From contig JAEUHH010000105.1 in assembly GCA_016795505.1 (NCBI GenBank), positions 110,794-174,793 on the forward strand: DNA of 64,000 nt, given 5' to 3'. The translations under genes were made by a program, and so were the position numbers. The DNA comes from Verrucomicrobiales bacterium. GTDB taxonomy: Bacteria > Verrucomicrobiota > Verrucomicrobiia > Verrucomicrobiales > DEV007. The notes below the pieces were generated by a model. That model searched no databases and had not been told where the DNA came from. It saw only the letters and a program-made list of their open reading frames with translations. Shown piece after piece: positions 46,590-57,041 of the stretch. The number at the start of each line of letters is the position of its first letter. Within the stretch, counting starts at the first letter, position 1.

Positions 46590-49500
46590 TCAGTTGCCAC
46601 CGAGGGCGGCATTCAATTCGTTGTAGGAGGTATCGCCAAGTTGCTCGTCAAGCAGCACGATGACCGGCTGCCCAGGAGGCACGCCGTCGAGGGCGACAGA
46701 GAGCGGGCCATCGGCACCGGTCACACCCACGGCGACGGGTATTCCGAGAGCATCGAACAACTCGCGCAGGGCGGCAATCGCCAGGGTCTCCTGGAGCGCG
46801 GCGAGCACTGAGGGATCGGCCGGCACGCCGCTGAGGTCGATGGCAAACGGACCGTCGGGCATCACCAGCAGCAGGCCCTCGCCCAGCCCGAGCGCCTGGG
46901 CCAGTTCGACGTTGGCGGCAATGTTGAGATTCTCCGCGAGTGCCGCGATGGCGAGGTTCGACGGAGTCAGGCCGGAACCGTCCAACGAGAAGGGGATGAA
47001 AATGAGATAGGGATTTGTGTCGGTGGAGATGACCAGCGCCTGACCGGCCAGCACCGTCGTCGCGGCGGAGAACGCCCCGCCGAGGCCGGTGATCTGCTGC
47101 ATCAGGTTGGGCGAGGAGGTATTGAACCGGTTCTCCGAGGTGAAGCCGCCCTGATTGTCGATATCGAAGTTGCCAATCTGCTGATCCACCTGGAGCTGGA
47201 GAATATCCCCAAGATCAATCGCCGCGGTCTGCCGGGGCGCCTCAAAGCCGAAGTGGAAGACGTTTCCGATGGGATTCCCCTCGTCGAGGGACACCACGCC
47301 GGGCAGGTTGAGGGTGTCATTTCCCGGTCCGCCGTCGATGAGCTGGGTGAAACCGAAGAAGCCGCTGTTCACCGTGTCGTTGCCCGGCCCGAGCACCAGT
47401 TGGAGGATCTCCATGCCGGCAAAAGTGTAGGTGGGATTCCGTGTGATGCGGTTCGCAGTGATGTTGTAGATGTTGTTGCCGCCGAGATTCGAGTCATTGA
47501 GGAACAGCGTGTCGGAGCCCGCCCCGCCGTCGATCAGGGCCACGGTGGCCTGGTTGAGGAAATTGAATCGGTCGTTGCCGCTGCCACCATTGAGAACCTC
47601 GAACGAAGTGAACGTCGCGGTGCCGTTCACATTACCCGCGTTATTGGCCGTGATGTTGAAAATATCGTTGCCTCCATTGGTGGCAAAGGTGTCCGGAGCG
47701 GCCGAGCCGATGAAGTTCTCCAAGCCGGCAATGCTCCCGAGGCCGGTCGCCGTGGCCGAGCCCAGATTCACCGTCACCGGACCGCCGAAGCCGGTGTAGT
47801 TGAGCGTGTCCGGGCCGCCGGCGCCATCGAGGCGTCCCGTCAGGCTCGCGCCCGCGCCCATCTGGAAAGTATCCGCGCCGCCACCACCGGTGAGATTTTC
47901 AAACGCGGTCGCCGTCACCAGCGGGGTGCGGAACGTGTTGGCCCCTGTGATCTGGTAGGTGGTGCCGGCCCCAGGCCCCTTGAAGACATCGGCCAGACTC
48001 GGACTGCCGACAAAATCGTTGATCCCTTCAAAGCCCTCTCCAATGCCCGTTGCCATCGCCTTCGGCTGCCCGGAAAGATCGACCGCGATGCCGGTCCCGA
48101 GATGGGAGGAGTAATCCAGCGTGTTGGTCGTCAATCCCTCCGAGAAGCCTCCGTCCAGATAGCCGGATAGGCTGCCATTGGTGTGAATCTTGAAGCGGTC
48201 CGAACCCGAACCGCCGATGAGGTTCTCAAAACCATCGATGGTCGTGCCACCGACGGTCAGGAAGTCAGGGCCAGTGATCTCATAGACGCTGTCGGTGTTC
48301 GGCCCAATCACCGTGTCGATCTGCGGGGAACCCGTGAAGTCCTGGATGTTTTCAAAGCCATCGCCGATCGCCGTCGCCGTCTGGTTCGCGAGGTTCACCT
48401 CGACAGCCTCGTCGAAGCCGATGTAGCTGAGTTCGTTGCGCGTCCCGCCCCCGCCATTGAGGTGCCCGCTCAGACTCGACCCCGCACCGAACTGGAACAG
48501 GTCATCCCCGTCGCCACCGGTCAGGTTCTCGAATGAGGTGACCCTCACACCACCCGCGTCGAACACGTCTTCTCCGGAGAAAAGATACTGCGTGGCGGCA
48601 TTATTCCCGATCAGAACATCCTCGCTGGACCGCGTGCCGGTGAGATTTTCGATCGCCGACAAGCGGTCGAGATGAAAGCTGATCGGACCGCCCAGCCCGT
48701 CAAAAGTGACCAAGTCGGCCGTGCCATCTCCGCCGATGAACGACAGATCCGTGCCGAAGGAAATCGTCGAATTCACAAAGACCGTGCCGCTGATTCCCCT
48801 ATCCTGACCGTCGATCTGGAAGGTGATCTCCCCGTAGTTCGCCGTGACGGGTGCATTGACCTGAATCTGGTTTCCCTGAATGAAGAGATCGCCAAAGGTC
48901 GACTCCACCGCGGCATCAATCTGAGTCAGACCATGCGAAGACAGCGTCACATCTCCCGATGCTGTGGCTGCGGCGCTGAGGACCAGATTCCCACCATCCG
49001 CTTCGACCGTGACAAAGCCGGCGTTCGCACCACCAAGTGGCGCCGCTGGATTGCTCAGATTGACCCCGGCCGCCCCACCCCGGCCCGATCCCAGGATCGA
49101 TACCGCGCCGTTTCCAGTGGATCGGTAGCGCCCGCTGTTGGCCGTGGCATTCACCCCGATGCCCAGATCTCCGCCCGCCCTACCTTCCAAGTAGAGAAAG
49201 CCATCCTTCACCGTCACCGAACCACCGTTCTCGGTCTGGATCCCGTCATTCTCGCTGAATCCCTGACCGCCATGGCCGATGATCGAAAGATCCCCCCCGC
49301 CCAGAGCCTGCACGGTGGAAGCGATCACCCGGACACCCCGATTCTTCTGCGAGTAAATGTCACCGCCCCCCGTCCCGGAGATCGAGAGATCGCCGTCCAG
49401 CACTTCGATGACGGAATCGCCGCCCGAAAGCCGCACGCCATCGTTGTTGTCGCCACCGGTTCCACCCTGGCCATCGATCGTGACATCGCCGAATCCGGTC

Positions 49501-52500
49501 GAAGCGATGGTGGCTTCATTGCCGATGAAAACACCCTGATTGCTGCCGCCGGAGCCCGTTCCCGTGCCCCCGATCCCAGTGATGGAAATGGCCCCGTCGA
49601 CCGACGTCACGGTCACATAGCCATTGGTCGACACACCGTCATTGTTCTCGGTGCCGATTCCGCCGGTGCCGTGAATCGTGATCTTCGCGGCATTGGGTCC
49701 TGTCCCGGTCGATTCGATCGTTTCGGAGATATTCTCCACGAACACCCCGTGGTTGTCCGAATCGGTTCCGTCGCCCCCGCCGATACCGGTGATCGAGATG
49801 TCCCCGTAGGCCGAGTGAATGCCGGTGCTCCAGCCCATGATCTCCACCCCGGTGTTGTTCCATCCGACACCACCGCCCGTTCCGTGGATCGTGATCGTGG
49901 CCGCCCCATTTACACCACCCAGCGAGCGGATCTCCGCATCGTCATAGATACCCACCCCCGAAGCATTGCCCCAGTCACCGTCGCCTCCCTCACCAGTGAT
50001 CGAGATCGCTCCCACCTCCGACTCGATGAAGGTCGTGCTACCCCAAATGATCACCCCGGAGCCTGCGGACTCACCGCCGCCGCCCGTGCCGTGAACCGTG
50101 ATGCCGCCAGCCCCGCTGCCAGTGCCGAGCGAGCTGATCTGGGTGCCAAAACCGAAGTAAACACCGTCATTGCCGAAGGATTCAGAGGAAGCACTCGCAC
50201 CACCGACACCCGTGAAGGTGATCCCGCCGGCTCCGGTCGTCGTGAAGGTCGCGGAAGATGTCCCGATACCTCGGAAATCACCATTCACGGGCGTGCCCGT
50301 GTTGGCCGAGAAACTCATCGCCCCATTCACCACAGAAAAATTCGCCCCATCCTCGATCTGGATCGAACGCGCGGCAGTCACCGACACCTCCCCGGTGCCG
50401 TTGGTGGAAACCTGGGTGCCCAACAGAGCGAAGTCATGGCCGGACAGCGAAATGTGGCCCCCCTGTGAACTGATCGTCCCGCGCAGATCGTTCAGTCCGG
50501 CGACGGTGGCTGCGAGGGAGATATCGCCGGCATTCGTCGTGATGGCCCCCGTATTGGTCTGAGAGAGGCTGTTACCCGTGATCGAAATGTCTCCTCCCAG
50601 AGATGAAATCTGGTTCGTCACGGTAATCCTGTCGGTGAAACTCCCTGCCGAAAACAAAGTCACGTCGCCTGAGGCCACGATCCCATCACCGCCCAAGAAA
50701 GCGCCCACTTCAAAGCCATCGGCGTCTTTGTAGTCCACGCTGCCGATCGCCCCGAGCGTGCCCGTGCCAAATCCAGAAATCCCATTCACATCATTGCCCG
50801 CGTTCGTCAGCGAAAAATTCACATTGCTCGCCCCAGTGCTGTCGCGGAATTGAAGCAAATCCGCCGACACCGCGTTCGTAAACGTCACGTCCCCGCCCAG
50901 CGATTCGAGAATCACATCCTCCGTTCCATTGCCCAGCACGTTGGCCACATTAACCGACGATATCGCCAGCCCCGTTCCGCTTCCTTCTCCCTTCAGATGG
51001 ATCGCACCCCCGCCGGCGGCCAGGATCGAAACACCATTCAGGGTGATACCCGCGAAATTGCCCGCCACCGCCTCGCCATTGATGTCAATGCTGCCAGTCT
51101 GCGTGAAAACCGAAGACGCACCCTGCATCGCCACGCCGCCAGCGCCACCTTGGCCCTCAATCTTCACCAGATTATTCGTGGACTCGACCTCCGCCTGAAA
51201 CATTATCACCCCAGTGTTTGAGAGATTCCCCAACTCGTGGCCGATGCCCTCGATCACTACTGATCCGTTCACCGACTTCACCTTGGTTCCCGAAAAGAGC
51301 AGCGCCACACCGTTCAGCCCACCCGTTCCACTGCCCGCCGATCCTTGCAGCGTGATGTTCCCTCCGTTGGAGAGCACCTCCGCACCGAATGCTACCTCAA
51401 TGCCATCATTATTCGCGCCCGAGGCGGTATCCGCGCCGAAGCCTTCGATCATTAAGTCACCTGTGTTCGTTTGTACCCGCGTCCCAGTATCGCTCACCGA
51501 CACACCGATGTTCGTTCCCACGCCCGCGCCGCCTTTTCCGCTGAGAAAAATCGACCCACCTCCCGTAGCGGACACGACCGAGCCATTTTGCACGCGGACG
51601 CCAATTAGATCACCCGAGACCGGGTCCGCATTGCCGACCGCATTCATGGTGATGTCGCCATCGGCGGTGGTCACGTCCGCATTGTTCAGCATGATGCCGG
51701 TTCCAGTGCCGAGCGCCGTGCCGTCAGTGTTCGCGTTCAGGTTGATCGATCCCGAGTTGGTCGACATACTCGAACCGACAGTCATGAAGATCGACCGCCC
51801 CGCGTTCACCGTCACCCCGCCCGCGCCGGTGTTCGTGATCGACGAAAAGGATTCCATGTTGAAATCCCGCACCGCGTTGAAGGTCAGCGAATTGTTCGAG
51901 GTCCATGAAATAGCGACATTGCTTTGTATCGTGATGTCGCCAAAGTCCTCCCCGTAGGGATCGTCCGTCTCCACGACCAAACTACCCGAATTATTGAGAA
52001 AATTCGCGATGTCGTTGGCGTAAAGCGTGTTGGCAATCACCGGACTCCCTCCGATGGGGCCCTCGTCAGAACCGCCGATCACCGTCGTGTCGATCGGATC
52101 GAACAACAGCGTGCCTCCCTGGCCATTCGAAGCCGACAGATCGATCCGTCCCGCGAGGTTCGGGATCGTCACCGAGTTCTTGCCGGAAAGCTCGACCCAA
52201 CCGCCATTGCCACCCTCTCGACCACCCGTGGCCGAGATATTACCCAAAAAAGTCAGCGAATCCTGGGCAAAAACCACGATCTGACCACCGTTCCCATTCG
52301 TGATCGCGTTCGCGCTCAGCGTCGCCCCCTCGCCCACGGTCACGCGTTTCGCATTGTGGTAGGCCGGGTCCTCGCCCCGCACCCCGCCACCAATCAGAAT
52401 CGTGCCACCACCCGTCTCGCCATCGGCGATCACCAGAGAGCCGGGCATCACATCGATCTCATTGCCCAAAACGACGATCTCCCCCCCCTTGCCCGTCTCC

Positions 52501-53441
52501 CCCTTCGCGTCGACGCGGCCGCCGACCTCGGTTTTGCCTTCCGCGCCCGCATCCACCGTGATCCGGCCACCCGCGCCACCGCCTTTACGAGCCTTCAGCG
52601 TGCCCGTGGTCCGCACCGGGCCACCGTTGGCTCGCAGGAAAATCTGGCCGCCCTCCCGCGTCACCCCGGTCGCCGCCACCCGGCCCTCGTTCTTCACCGC
52701 CATGCCGTAGATGTTACCTCCGTGGGCTTTCAGTTCCGCAATGTTCGCCTCGATGTTGCCCGTGTTGGTCACCCCGTTGGCTTTGGCTCCACCACTCGCC
52801 CCGCGTACGAAGACCCGCTCCTCGCCCGACTCCGCGAGCAGCACATCGTTGCCCGCCGCCAGCGCAGCGGTGCCCTGGGGCGCCCGGATTGTCCCCGCGT
52901 TCTCGACCGTCGCCGCGATCAGGATCACATCGCCATCCAGCGCGCTGATCGAGCCGAGGTTGACGATACCCGCCTGCGAGCCGCCGGCAAAATTCAGGTC
53001 GCCGCCGGCCAAAAACTCACCGTCGCTCACATCCAGCGTCGATCCGACAAAGCCACCTACATCGATCGTGCCGCCCGGTCCGACCAGGATGCCGTTCGGA
53101 TTGATCAGATAGACCCGGCCATTCGCCCGTAGCGCCCCCTCGATCGTCGATGCCGACGCGCCCCGCACCCGGTTCAGAGCCGCCGAGCGCGATCCCGGCT
53201 GCAGGAATTCCGTCAATTCCCCCGCGCCGATCGAGAACGACTCCCAGTCGATGATCGCCTTGTCCGAGGCCTGTAAAATTCGCAGCTGGCCGTCGACCCG
53301 CTCAAAGGTCACCGCCCCGTGCCGCACCGCTTCGCCGAGTGGATTCGCCCCGGCTCCCGGGGAGAAAGCCAGCGCCGCGATCGCGAGCGCCGCCGCCATC
53401 CGGTGATGAAGCGGCAGCCGGTCTGTGGGGGGGCGTTGCAT
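46590..53441 (-). CDS. Giant TpsA exoprotein (filamentous haemagglutinin-like)
   Basis: 2283-aa secreted beta-helix protein. After a signal peptide (AAALAIAALAFSPGAGA) the TPS secretion domain is clear: VTFERVDGQLRILQASDKAI, LNRVRGASASTIEGAL and GRVYLINPNGILVGPGG. The middle (about 600-1550) is filled with Gly/Thr-rich repeats of roughly 35-45 residues, such as ITIHGTGGGxGWxNTGV and ISITGxGGxG. Residues about 1600-2050 repeat the pattern FENLTGGxGxDxFxxGxGxSLxGxLDG, similar to RTX/haemolysin-type Ca-binding repeats. Likely an adhesin or fibre on the cell surface. It is co-transcribed with its transporter TpsB. Confidence 0.88.
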   Translation of the reverse strand: MQRPPTDRLPLHHRMAAALAIAALAFSPGAGANPLGEAVRHGAVTFERVDGQLRILQASDKAIIDWESFSIGAGELTEFLQPGSRSAALNRVRGASASTIEGALRANGRVYLINPNGILVGPGGTIDVGGFVGSTLDVSDGEFLAGGDLNFAGGSQAGIVNLGSISALDGDVILIAATVENAGTIRAPQGTAALAAGNDVLLAESGEERVFVRGASGGAKANGVTNTGNIEANIAELKAHGGNIYGMAVKNEGRVAATGVTREGGQIFLRANGGPVRTTGTLKARKGGGAGGRITVDAGAEGKTEVGGRVDAKGETGKGGEIVVLGNEIDVMPGSLVIADGETGGGTILIGGGVRGEDPAYHNAKRVTVGEGATLSANAITNGNGGQIVVFAQDSLTFLGNISATGGREGGNGGWVELSGKNSVTIPNLAGRIDLSASNGQGGTLLFDPIDTTVIGGSDEGPIGGSPVIANTLYANDIANFLNNSGSLVVETDDPYGEDFGDITIQSNVAISWTSNNSLTFNAVRDFNMESFSSITNTGAGGVTVNAGRSIFMTVGSSMSTNSGSINLNANTDGTALGTGTGIMLNNADVTTADGDITMNAVGNADPVSGDLIGVRVQNGSVVSATGGGSIFLSGKGGAGVGTNIGVSVSDTGTRVQTNTGDLMIEGFGADTASGANNDGIEVAFGAEVLSNGGNITLQGSAGSGTGGLNGVALLFSGTKVKSVNGSVVIEGIGHELGNLSNTGVIMFQAEVESTNNLVKIEGQGGAGGVAMQGASSVFTQTGSIDINGEAVAGNFAGITLNGVSILAAGGGAIHLKGEGSGTGLAISSVNVANVLGNGTEDVILESLGGDVTFTNAVSADLLQFRDSTGASNVNFSLTNAGNDVNGISGFGTGTLGAIGSVDYKDADGFEVGAFLGGDGIVASGDVTLFSAGSFTDRITVTNQISSLGGDISITGNSLSQTNTGAITTNAGDISLAATVAGLNDLRGTISSQGGHISLSGHDFALLGTQVSTNGTGEVSVTAARSIQIEDGANFSVVNGAMSFSANTGTPVNGDFRGIGTSSATFTTTGAGGITFTGVGGASASSESFGNDGVYFGFGTQISSLGTGSGAGGITVHGTGGGGESAGSGVIIWGSTTFIESEVGAISITGEGGDGDWGNASGVGIYDDAEIRSLGGVNGAATITIHGTGGGVGWNNTGVEIMGWSTGIHSAYGDISITGIGGGDGTDSDNHGVFVENISETIESTGTGPNAAKITIHGTGGIGTENNDGVSTNGYVTVTSVDGAISITGIGGTGTGSGGSNQGVFIGNEATIASTGFGDVTIDGQGGTGGDNNDGVRLSGGDSVIEVLDGDLSISGTGGGDIYSQKNRGVRVIASTVQALGGGDLSIIGHGGQGFSENDGIQTENGGSVTVKDGFLYLEGRAGGDLGIGVNATANSGRYRSTGNGAVSILGSGRGGAAGVNLSNPAAPLGGANAGFVTVEADGGNLVLSAAATASGDVTLSSHGLTQIDAAVESTFGDLFIQGNQIQVNAPVTANYGEITFQIDGQDRGISGTVFVNSTISFGTDLSFIGGDGTADLVTFDGLGGPISFHLDRLSAIENLTGTRSSEDVLIGNNAATQYLFSGEDVFDAGGVRVTSFENLTGGDGDDLFQFGAGSSLSGHLNGGGGTRNELSYIGFDEAVEVNLANQTATAIGDGFENIQDFTGSPQIDTVIGPNTDSVYEITGPDFLTVGGTTIDGFENLIGGSGSDRFKIHTNGSLSGYLDGGFSEGLTTNTLDYSSHLGTGIAVDLSGQPKAMATGIGEGFEGINDFVGSPSLADVFKGPGAGTTYQITGANTFRTPLVTATAFENLTGGGGADTFQMGAGASLTGRLDGAGGPDTLNYTGFGGPVTVNLGSATATGLGSIAGLENFIGSAAPDTFATNGGNDIFNITANNAGNVNGTATFTSFEVLNGGSGNDRFNFLNQATVALIDGGAGSDTLFLNDSNLGGNNIYNITANRITRNPTYTFAGMEILQLVLGPGNDTVNSGFFGFTQLIDGGPGNDTLNLPGVVSLDEGNPIGNVFHFGFEAPRQTAAIDLGDILQLQVDQQIGNFDIDNQGGFTSENRFNTSSPNLMQQITGLGGAFSAATTVLAGQALVISTDTNPYLIFIPFSLDGSGLTPSNLAIAALAENLNIAANVELAQALGLGEGLLLVMPDGPFAIDLSGVPADPSVLAALQETLAIAALRELFDALGIPVAVGVTGADGPLSVALDGVPPGQPVIVLLDEQLGDTSYNELNAALGGN

Positions 53442-53478
53442 TCAGTTGGTTCCGTTCGGTCCCAGTTGGGCTCCGGAT

Positions 53479-53527
53479 TCCGATCAAACCCTGTTGCATC
53501 GGCGATCCAACAGGGTCTGTGCGGAAA
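53479..53527. repeat. 22-bp-unit intergenic element, copy 7
   Basis: Units at 53482-53503 (core ACCCTGTT, direct) and 53504-53525 (core AACAGGGT, inverted). The arms could form a 9-bp stem. It sits between the FecR-domain and TpsA genes, inside the operon. Confidence 0.9.
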
Positions 53528-53537
53528 TCCCCGCTCC

Positions 53538-54062
53538 TCAGTTCCCGGCCTTTGGCACGATTTCCACCTTGCCCTCTTTCACTTGGGCAAAGCCTTTGCC
53601 GTTCTCCACCACGACCGCGTAGTAGGTCCCGCGCGCCGCCGCGATGCCGCTCGGCGTCTTGATTTTGAAATCCATCTCCGCCCCGGCTCCCGGCCGCAGC
53701 AGGGCCCCCAGGCTGCCATCCTTCAGATCCAGCGTCACCTTGGGCGGCGTGGCCGCCTCGACGATCTCCTCGATCGTCACCTGGCTGTTCTGGGCGACCC
53801 GGATGGCCGACTTCGCCGTCATCACGATCACCGCCCGGGCGCCCGCTCCCGTCGTCACCGTGCTGCCCACGGCGACCGTGTCCCCGGCTTTCAGGGCGGC
53901 CTGGGCACCGCCCGGAGGCGTCACTTTCACATCGCCCACCGCGACGGTGACTTTTCCACTCGTGGGAGCAGCGGCATTCTGGGCAGATCCGACGGACGGA
54001 TGCAAACAGACGATTGCGCACGCGGCGATCGCGGCCAAGGTGAGTTTCGGTGCGGTTCTCAT
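53538..54062 (-). CDS. Exported FecR-domain protein
   Basis: 174-aa protein with a signal peptide (LTLAAIAACAIVCLHPSVGSA) and a FecR-like domain (about 45-160): VTVAVGDVKVTP, GDTVAVGSTVTTGAGARAVI, SQVTIEEI, and a KTPSGIAAARGTYYAVV strand typical of the family. Such soluble FecR proteins are thought to be surface or periplasmic regulators or structural parts, not sigma regulators. It is the first gene of the two-partner secretion operon and divergent from a CHASE2 cyclase, a pairing known from other bacteria. Confidence 0.82.
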   Translation of the reverse strand: MRTAPKLTLAAIAACAIVCLHPSVGSAQNAAAPTSGKVTVAVGDVKVTPPGGAQAALKAGDTVAVGSTVTTGAGARAVIVMTAKSAIRVAQNSQVTIEEIVEAATPPKVTLDLKDGSLGALLRPGAGAEMDFKIKTPSGIAAARGTYYAVVVENGKGFAQVKEGKVEIVPKAGN

Positions 54063-54173
54063 GGCGAAACAGGTTGGTGAGGCTCCACTCAAGTCGGGAA
54101 TGATCGAAAAAAGGTTCATAAATAGCAACATTTATTCCTGACGAACGAAGCAAATTTCTATTCACACAAGGCG

Positions 54174-56381
54174 ATGAAGCCCAAAGCCGCCAATTCGCGC
54201 CATCTGGTGCCCCTGCTGGCTCCCCCGGTCGTGCTGATCGCCATGCTGGTCATTGGGCAGTCGGATTTGTCACAACAACTTGAAAATGTGACGGTAGACC
54301 GACGCTTCAAGAAGCGTCAAGCCAGCGATCCGCCCGCCGACCCCCGCATCCTGCTCGTCGGCATCGGCGAGACTTCGCTGAAAATGATTGGCCGGTGGGA
54401 AGAATGGACCCGCGACATCCACGGCCGATTCCTCGACAGCCTGAACGAGCGAAAACCCCACCTCGTCGCCTACGACTTCTTTTTCTCCGAGCCCAGCAAG
54501 GACCCGGCCCACGATGAGGCCTTCGCCTTCGCTCTGGAACTGCACCCCGGGGCCATCACCGGCGCCGTCGCCGACGATTCGCGGCCCGACGCCGCCCCCT
54601 ACTCGGAGCCCACCATCGGCAACACCGAGCCGATCACGAACGTCATCGGTGACACCCGACGCCTCATCCAGGCACCAAACGGCCCCTTGCCCATCCCGAT
54701 CATCGCCCAGACCTCCTGGACCGGCTTTGTGAACTCCCCGCCCTCCCGGATCGATGGCATGCGCCGGGTGAACCCCCTCGTCGTGAGCTTCGGCGGCCGG
54801 ATCTACCCTTCATTCATCCTCCAGACCGTGATGCGCATCGACGAGGCCCGCGCCGCCGATGTCGAGGTCATCCTCGGCGAGGCCGTCGTCATTCGCGGAC
54901 CAGACCGCCCCGAGCGCCGCATCCCCATCGACGATCGCGGCATGATGACGCTCAACTACCGACGCGCCGACACCTTCGAGCCGATCGATTACGCCTCCCT
55001 GATGGCCCTGCTGGAGCGCTACGCTGAGACCCGCGAATGGCCCGCAGACCTGCCGCCCGTGGAGGGCCAGTATCTCATCGTCGGCCAGATGGCCGAGGGA
55101 TTGACCGACTTCGGCCCGACCCCGCTGAAGCCGCGCGAGCCGCTGGTGCTGGTCCAGGCCGTCGCGCTGAACAACATCCTCCAGCAGGACTACCTGACCC
55201 TCTACCCGACCTGGCGCGTCCTGGTCGGCTGGCTGGCCCTCGCCTGGGCTTCCCTGTGGCTGCTACGACGATCCTCAGTCACCCTCAGCGTCGCCGTGCC
55301 CCTCGTCCTCGTCGCACTCTACATCTGGTTCGCCTACCGGCTGTTCCGGGTAGAAAGCGTCCAACTGCCCCTCTTTCTGCCCGCCCTCGGTTTCCTCGTC
55401 GCCCACGGAAGCGCCCTCGTCGACCGGCTCGTCGCAGAAACCCGGGCCAAGAGCCGCATCAAGAACCTCTTCGGCACCTACGTCTCGCCCGAGGTCGTCG
55501 ATCGCATGGTTGCCTCGGGCGAGGATCCGAAACTGGGCGGCCAAACCAGCGAAATCACCGCCTTTTTCAGCGACGTACAGGCCTTTTCCACCTTTTCCGA
55601 AAAACTCGACGCCGAGCGCCTCGTCGCCCTGATGATCGACTACCTCTCCGAGATGACCGACATCCTCCAGTACCGCGGCGGCTCGCTGGACAAGTACATC
55701 GGCGACGCCATCGTCGGCATGTTCGGCGCTCCCCTGCCCGTGCCGGACCACGCCTATCGGGCCTGCTGTGCCGCCATCGAAATCCAGCGTCGCCAGGCCG
55801 AACTCCGCGAAAAGTGGCGTGCCGAGGGCGGCTGGCCCGACATCGTTTACCAGATGCAGACCCGCATCGGTCTCAACACAGGATTGGCCGTCATCGGCAA
55901 CATGGGCTCCCGCCGCCGCTTCAACTACACCATGATGGGCGACAACGTGAACCTGGCCGCCCGCTGCGAAAGCGGTTCGAAGAGCTACGGCGTCTACACC
56001 ATGGTCACCGGAGAGACCCGGCGCGCCGCCGCCGCCGCCAAGGATGACATCGCCTTTCGCTACCTCGACAAGATCGTCGTCAAAGGCCGCACCCAGCCGG
56101 TGGAGATGTATGAAGTGCTCGGCTACCTCGCCGACCTCCCCTCCAGCACCGCCGGCTGCATCGAGGCCCACGCCGCCGCCATGGCGCTCTATCTCGCCCG
56201 CGACTGGTCCGGAGCCCTCGCCGGTTTTGAGAAAGCCGCCGCCCTGGAGCCCAATCAGCCCGGCGGAGCGCTCGACATCCACACCAATCCCTCGCTCGTC
56301 ATGATCGACCGCTGCCGCGCCTACCAGATCCATCCTCCCGCCGACGATTGGGACGGCCGATACGTGATGGAGACCAAATAG
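54174..56381 (+). CDS. CHASE2-domain adenylate/guanylate cyclase
   Basis: 735-aa membrane sensor cyclase. An N-terminal helix is followed by a periplasmic CHASE2 domain (about 40-320: VDRRFKKRQ, RILLVGIGETSLK, LVAYDFFFSEPSKD). Three helices lie between about 345 and 420. The class III cyclase domain (about 445-625) has TAFFSDVQAFSTFSE (metal-binding Asp), LDKYIGDAIVGMFGAP and MGDNVNLAARCES with the transition-state Asn/Arg region. A short helical tail ends the protein. It is divergent from the FecR-TPS operon and may control it through a cyclic nucleotide; this is inference. Confidence 0.92.
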   Translation: MKPKAANSRHLVPLLAPPVVLIAMLVIGQSDLSQQLENVTVDRRFKKRQASDPPADPRILLVGIGETSLKMIGRWEEWTRDIHGRFLDSLNERKPHLVAYDFFFSEPSKDPAHDEAFAFALELHPGAITGAVADDSRPDAAPYSEPTIGNTEPITNVIGDTRRLIQAPNGPLPIPIIAQTSWTGFVNSPPSRIDGMRRVNPLVVSFGGRIYPSFILQTVMRIDEARAADVEVILGEAVVIRGPDRPERRIPIDDRGMMTLNYRRADTFEPIDYASLMALLERYAETREWPADLPPVEGQYLIVGQMAEGLTDFGPTPLKPREPLVLVQAVALNNILQQDYLTLYPTWRVLVGWLALAWASLWLLRRSSVTLSVAVPLVLVALYIWFAYRLFRVESVQLPLFLPALGFLVAHGSALVDRLVAETRAKSRIKNLFGTYVSPEVVDRMVASGEDPKLGGQTSEITAFFSDVQAFSTFSEKLDAERLVALMIDYLSEMTDILQYRGGSLDKYIGDAIVGMFGAPLPVPDHAYRACCAAIEIQRRQAELREKWRAEGGWPDIVYQMQTRIGLNTGLAVIGNMGSRRRFNYTMMGDNVNLAARCESGSKSYGVYTMVTGETRRAAAAAKDDIAFRYLDKIVVKGRTQPVEMYEVLGYLADLPSSTAGCIEAHAAAMALYLARDWSGALAGFEKAAALEPNQPGGALDIHTNPSLVMIDRCRAYQIHPPADDWDGRYVMETK

Positions 56382-56417
56382 CCACCCCGCCCCCGCTCGC
56401 GCCGGAGGGAGTGGGAT

Positions 56418-56777
56418 TGGTGGAGGCGAGGGGAGTCGAACCCCTGTCCTAATGATCGTCCATGCAAGCCTCTACATGCTTAGCCGGTCTTTTGATTTAG
56501 GGAGGCAGCCTTCGACAGGCAGAATGCCGTTCTCCCGATCGCCACTGTAACCTCTCGTTCCTCCGCCCGGACGCCCGGCGGGGAACCAGCCCGCTGGTGT
56601 TCGCAGCGCACCTCAGCAGGCATCGGGCGCGCCACGGGCCGCTCAATTAGGCAGCCAGAGCAAGTTCAGGTTCGTAGTTTGCGTTTATTTGTTTGATCAG
56701 CTTTTTACGAGGCCAACTGATCAACCTCGGCATGCAGCCAGCCCTTCAAACCACCAGTCGAAACCAGTACGCCCCCG
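56418..56777 (-). ncRNA. ssrA: tmRNA (SsrA)
   Basis: 360-nt transfer-messenger RNA that rescues stalled ribosomes. The 5' end GGGGGCG with GGTTTCGAC pairs with the 3' CGCCTCC before A-CCA (end at 56418). The T-arm is GGGGTTCGACTCCCC. The proteolysis tag reads ANYEPELALAA (56647-56682 on the plus strand), ending in the ALAA degron. Convergent with the CHASE2 cyclase, 36 bp apart. Confidence 0.93.
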
Positions 56778-57041
56778 GTCTCAATCCAGTCAGCTCTTTG
56801 GAAACTGCTGTTCTTCAAATCTGAGAGACAGCGTAGGCCGGATTTCGTTCAATGCCAACCGAAGAAAATTGCCCGCCCCCGGCCTCTCCGCCCCCCCTCC
56901 CCGCGAACTGGCTCCGGGGTTGCAAGACCCGCCGGCTCGACCGTTTCGCCCTTGACCCTCCCAGTCGCATGCGGTACGCCTGAGAAACGAGGACCGTCGA
57001 CCCGCCAACGCCAACTCCCCACCCACCCCCTCCGCACCACC
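56778..57041. other. Intergenic region between tmRNA and HerA-like gene
   Basis: Divergent 264-bp region that should carry the tmRNA promoter (minus strand) and that of the ATPase gene. No consensus hexamers are evident, and no gene is supported. Confidence 0.4.

Noticed and set aside
56418..56450. tRNA gene ending in CCA
   Set aside because: The T-arm and CCA belong to the tmRNA, whose 5' partner and tag reading frame are found 300 nt away.
56689..56955. 88-codon plus-strand frame
   Set aside because: It runs antisense through the tmRNA 5' half and has no protein-like features.
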